From Xestospongia muta (lineage: Eukaryota; Porifera; Demospongiae; Haplosclerida; Petrosiidae): DNA of 64,000 nucleotides. Positions within the stretch are counted from its first letter, which is position 1, and each line of letters opens with the position of its first letter. Shown here piece after piece: positions 63,801 to 64,000 of this stretch. The DNA lies in assembly GCA_963693285.1 (NCBI GenBank), contig OY848924.1, positions 4,977,214 through 5,041,213 of the forward strand, in the 5' to 3' direction. The notes below the pieces were generated by a model. The model was not told where the DNA came from. It saw only the letters and a list, made by a program, of their open reading frames with translations, and ran no database searches. Both the position numbers and the translations under genes were made by a program.

Positions 63801-64000
63801 TTACTAAATTTTTTAGATTATCTTATTTAACCAGTTTTCACAGTTAATTTCTATTCTTTTTTAACTTTGAAAAAGCTCTAAACTCTTTATTTTAGAGTTT
63901 TAACCTATTTAGACTACTTTATTAGTATATTTAAGACAGATAAACTTACTAAACTCTTTAGATCAGCTTATTAAACCAGTTTTCACAGTTAATTTCTAAT
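58830..64000 (+). repeat. Long duplicated block, downstream copy
   Basis: Partner of 44100-49020. Near 63.75 kb its best match shifts: TTTTTTAGATTATC and TTATTAAACCAG (63971) fit 49.8-49.98 kb at offset 14008, which is 14730 minus 722. So this copy has only one of the two 722-bp units present at 48771-50214. The block continues to the window end and probably beyond. Confidence 0.88.

Larger units (their letters stand above)
1..64000 (+). repeat. 145-bp AT-rich satellite array filling the window
   Basis: The same 145-bp unit repeats head to tail from the first to the last base, with unit starts at 1, 146, 291 and so on. Long offsets between matching blocks (1159, 2173, 3622, 6659, 14730) are close to whole multiples of 145, falling slightly short because many monomers carry 1-2 bp deletions, mostly in the T run near monomer position 121. 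I saw no inverted monomers and no inserted foreign sequence. Nothing here is coding: stop triplets occur in all three phases inside each monomer on both strands. Satellites of this kind normally sit in centromeric or pericentromeric heterochromatin of eukaryotes; that placement is inference. The family is not one I recognise. Confidence 0.98.
37741..64000 (+). repeat. Zone V: largest and most layered duplications
   Basis: Marked by TATTGAACACTG, ACCTCTTT(C/A)GAC, ACTCTCAATTTTAG, CTCTTTTTTTAG, TAACCACTTTAATTTAG and CACAGTCTTTTTAAC. It holds a 15-monomer tandem pair, 7-, 5- and 4-monomer tandems, and blocks repeated at 1590, 3461, 4039, 8082, 9391, about 12128-12273 and 14730 bp. Nearly every monomer has a clear relative elsewhere in the zone. 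Confidence 0.82.

Noticed and set aside
1..64000. Protein-coding genes
   Set aside because: The monomer has stop triplets in all phases on both strands (for example TAG at 12, TAA at 20 and 109 on +; TTA at 6, 11 and 19 read on -). No frame can stay open much beyond one or two monomers, and short open stretches simply repeat with the unit.
1..64000. CRISPR array, because of regular repeats
   Set aside because: There are no unique spacers between short repeats; the entire 145-bp unit repeats, and no cas-like gene is present.
1..64000. LTR, terminal inverted repeats or an inserted transposon
   Set aside because: I found no break in the satellite register larger than one monomer and no non-satellite segment; all long repeats are made of the same monomers in direct orientation.
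1..64000. Assignment to a named species or known satellite family
   Set aside because: Period and composition fit many plants and animals. I do not recognise the monomer, so a name would be a guess.
1..64000. A previously undescribed functional system encoded here
   Set aside because: Nothing encodes a product. The only supportable novelty is the satellite's structure and its higher-order organisation.

Overview
The whole 64 kb window is one uninterrupted, head-to-tail satellite DNA array. The monomer is 145 bp (reference copy 1-145; the next copies start at 146 and 291), and dividing the window by observed spacings gives roughly 440 monomers, all in the same orientation. I found no gene, RNA gene, transposon, CRISPR array or unique sequence. 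Every reading frame on both strands meets stop codons inside each monomer, so long reading frames are impossible. The window starts and ends inside the array, so its true size and its flanks are unknown.

A homogeneous satellite of this length with a near-nucleosomal monomer points to a eukaryotic nuclear genome, most likely centromeric or pericentromeric heterochromatin. I do not recognise the family and cannot name the species. The monomer has 34 G/C of 145 (about 23% GC), no CpG in the consensus form, and strong strand asymmetry (T 63, A 48, C 23, G 11 on the + strand). It contains four short inverted repeats and looks like an old dimer of two halves of about 71 and 74 bp.

The information in this window is in its higher-order structure. 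Monomer variants act as bar codes and show nested tandem and segmental duplications whose offsets are close to whole numbers of monomers. Layout: (I) 1-8.4 kb holds a 1.73 kb block repeated 6659 bp downstream, an 8-monomer tandem pair (offset 1159) and a 1.5 kb block repeated at 3622 bp. (Ib) 8.4-10.3 kb is a mixed stretch. (II) 10.3-24.5 kb has a family of repeated blocks spaced by 11-16 monomers, marked by a TATTTGGAGT variant (nine copies), ending in a 4-monomer series. (III) 24.5-33.2 kb has a 9-monomer tandem pair (offset 1307) and a third partial copy. (IV) 33.2-37.7 kb has 9-, 5- and 4-monomer repeats sharing an AAAAAACTC variant. (V) 37.7-64 kb has a 15-monomer tandem pair (offset 2161), 7-, 5- and 4-monomer tandems and a 4.9 kb block repeated 14,730 bp downstream.

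Together this records repeated unequal exchange or replication slippage in monomer-sized steps, with local gene-conversion-like patches. All offsets and boundaries were read by eye; boundaries are good to about 10-30 bp, and identities were not computed. Any functional role (nucleosome phasing, centromere identity) is inference from the repeat type, not something the sequence proves.
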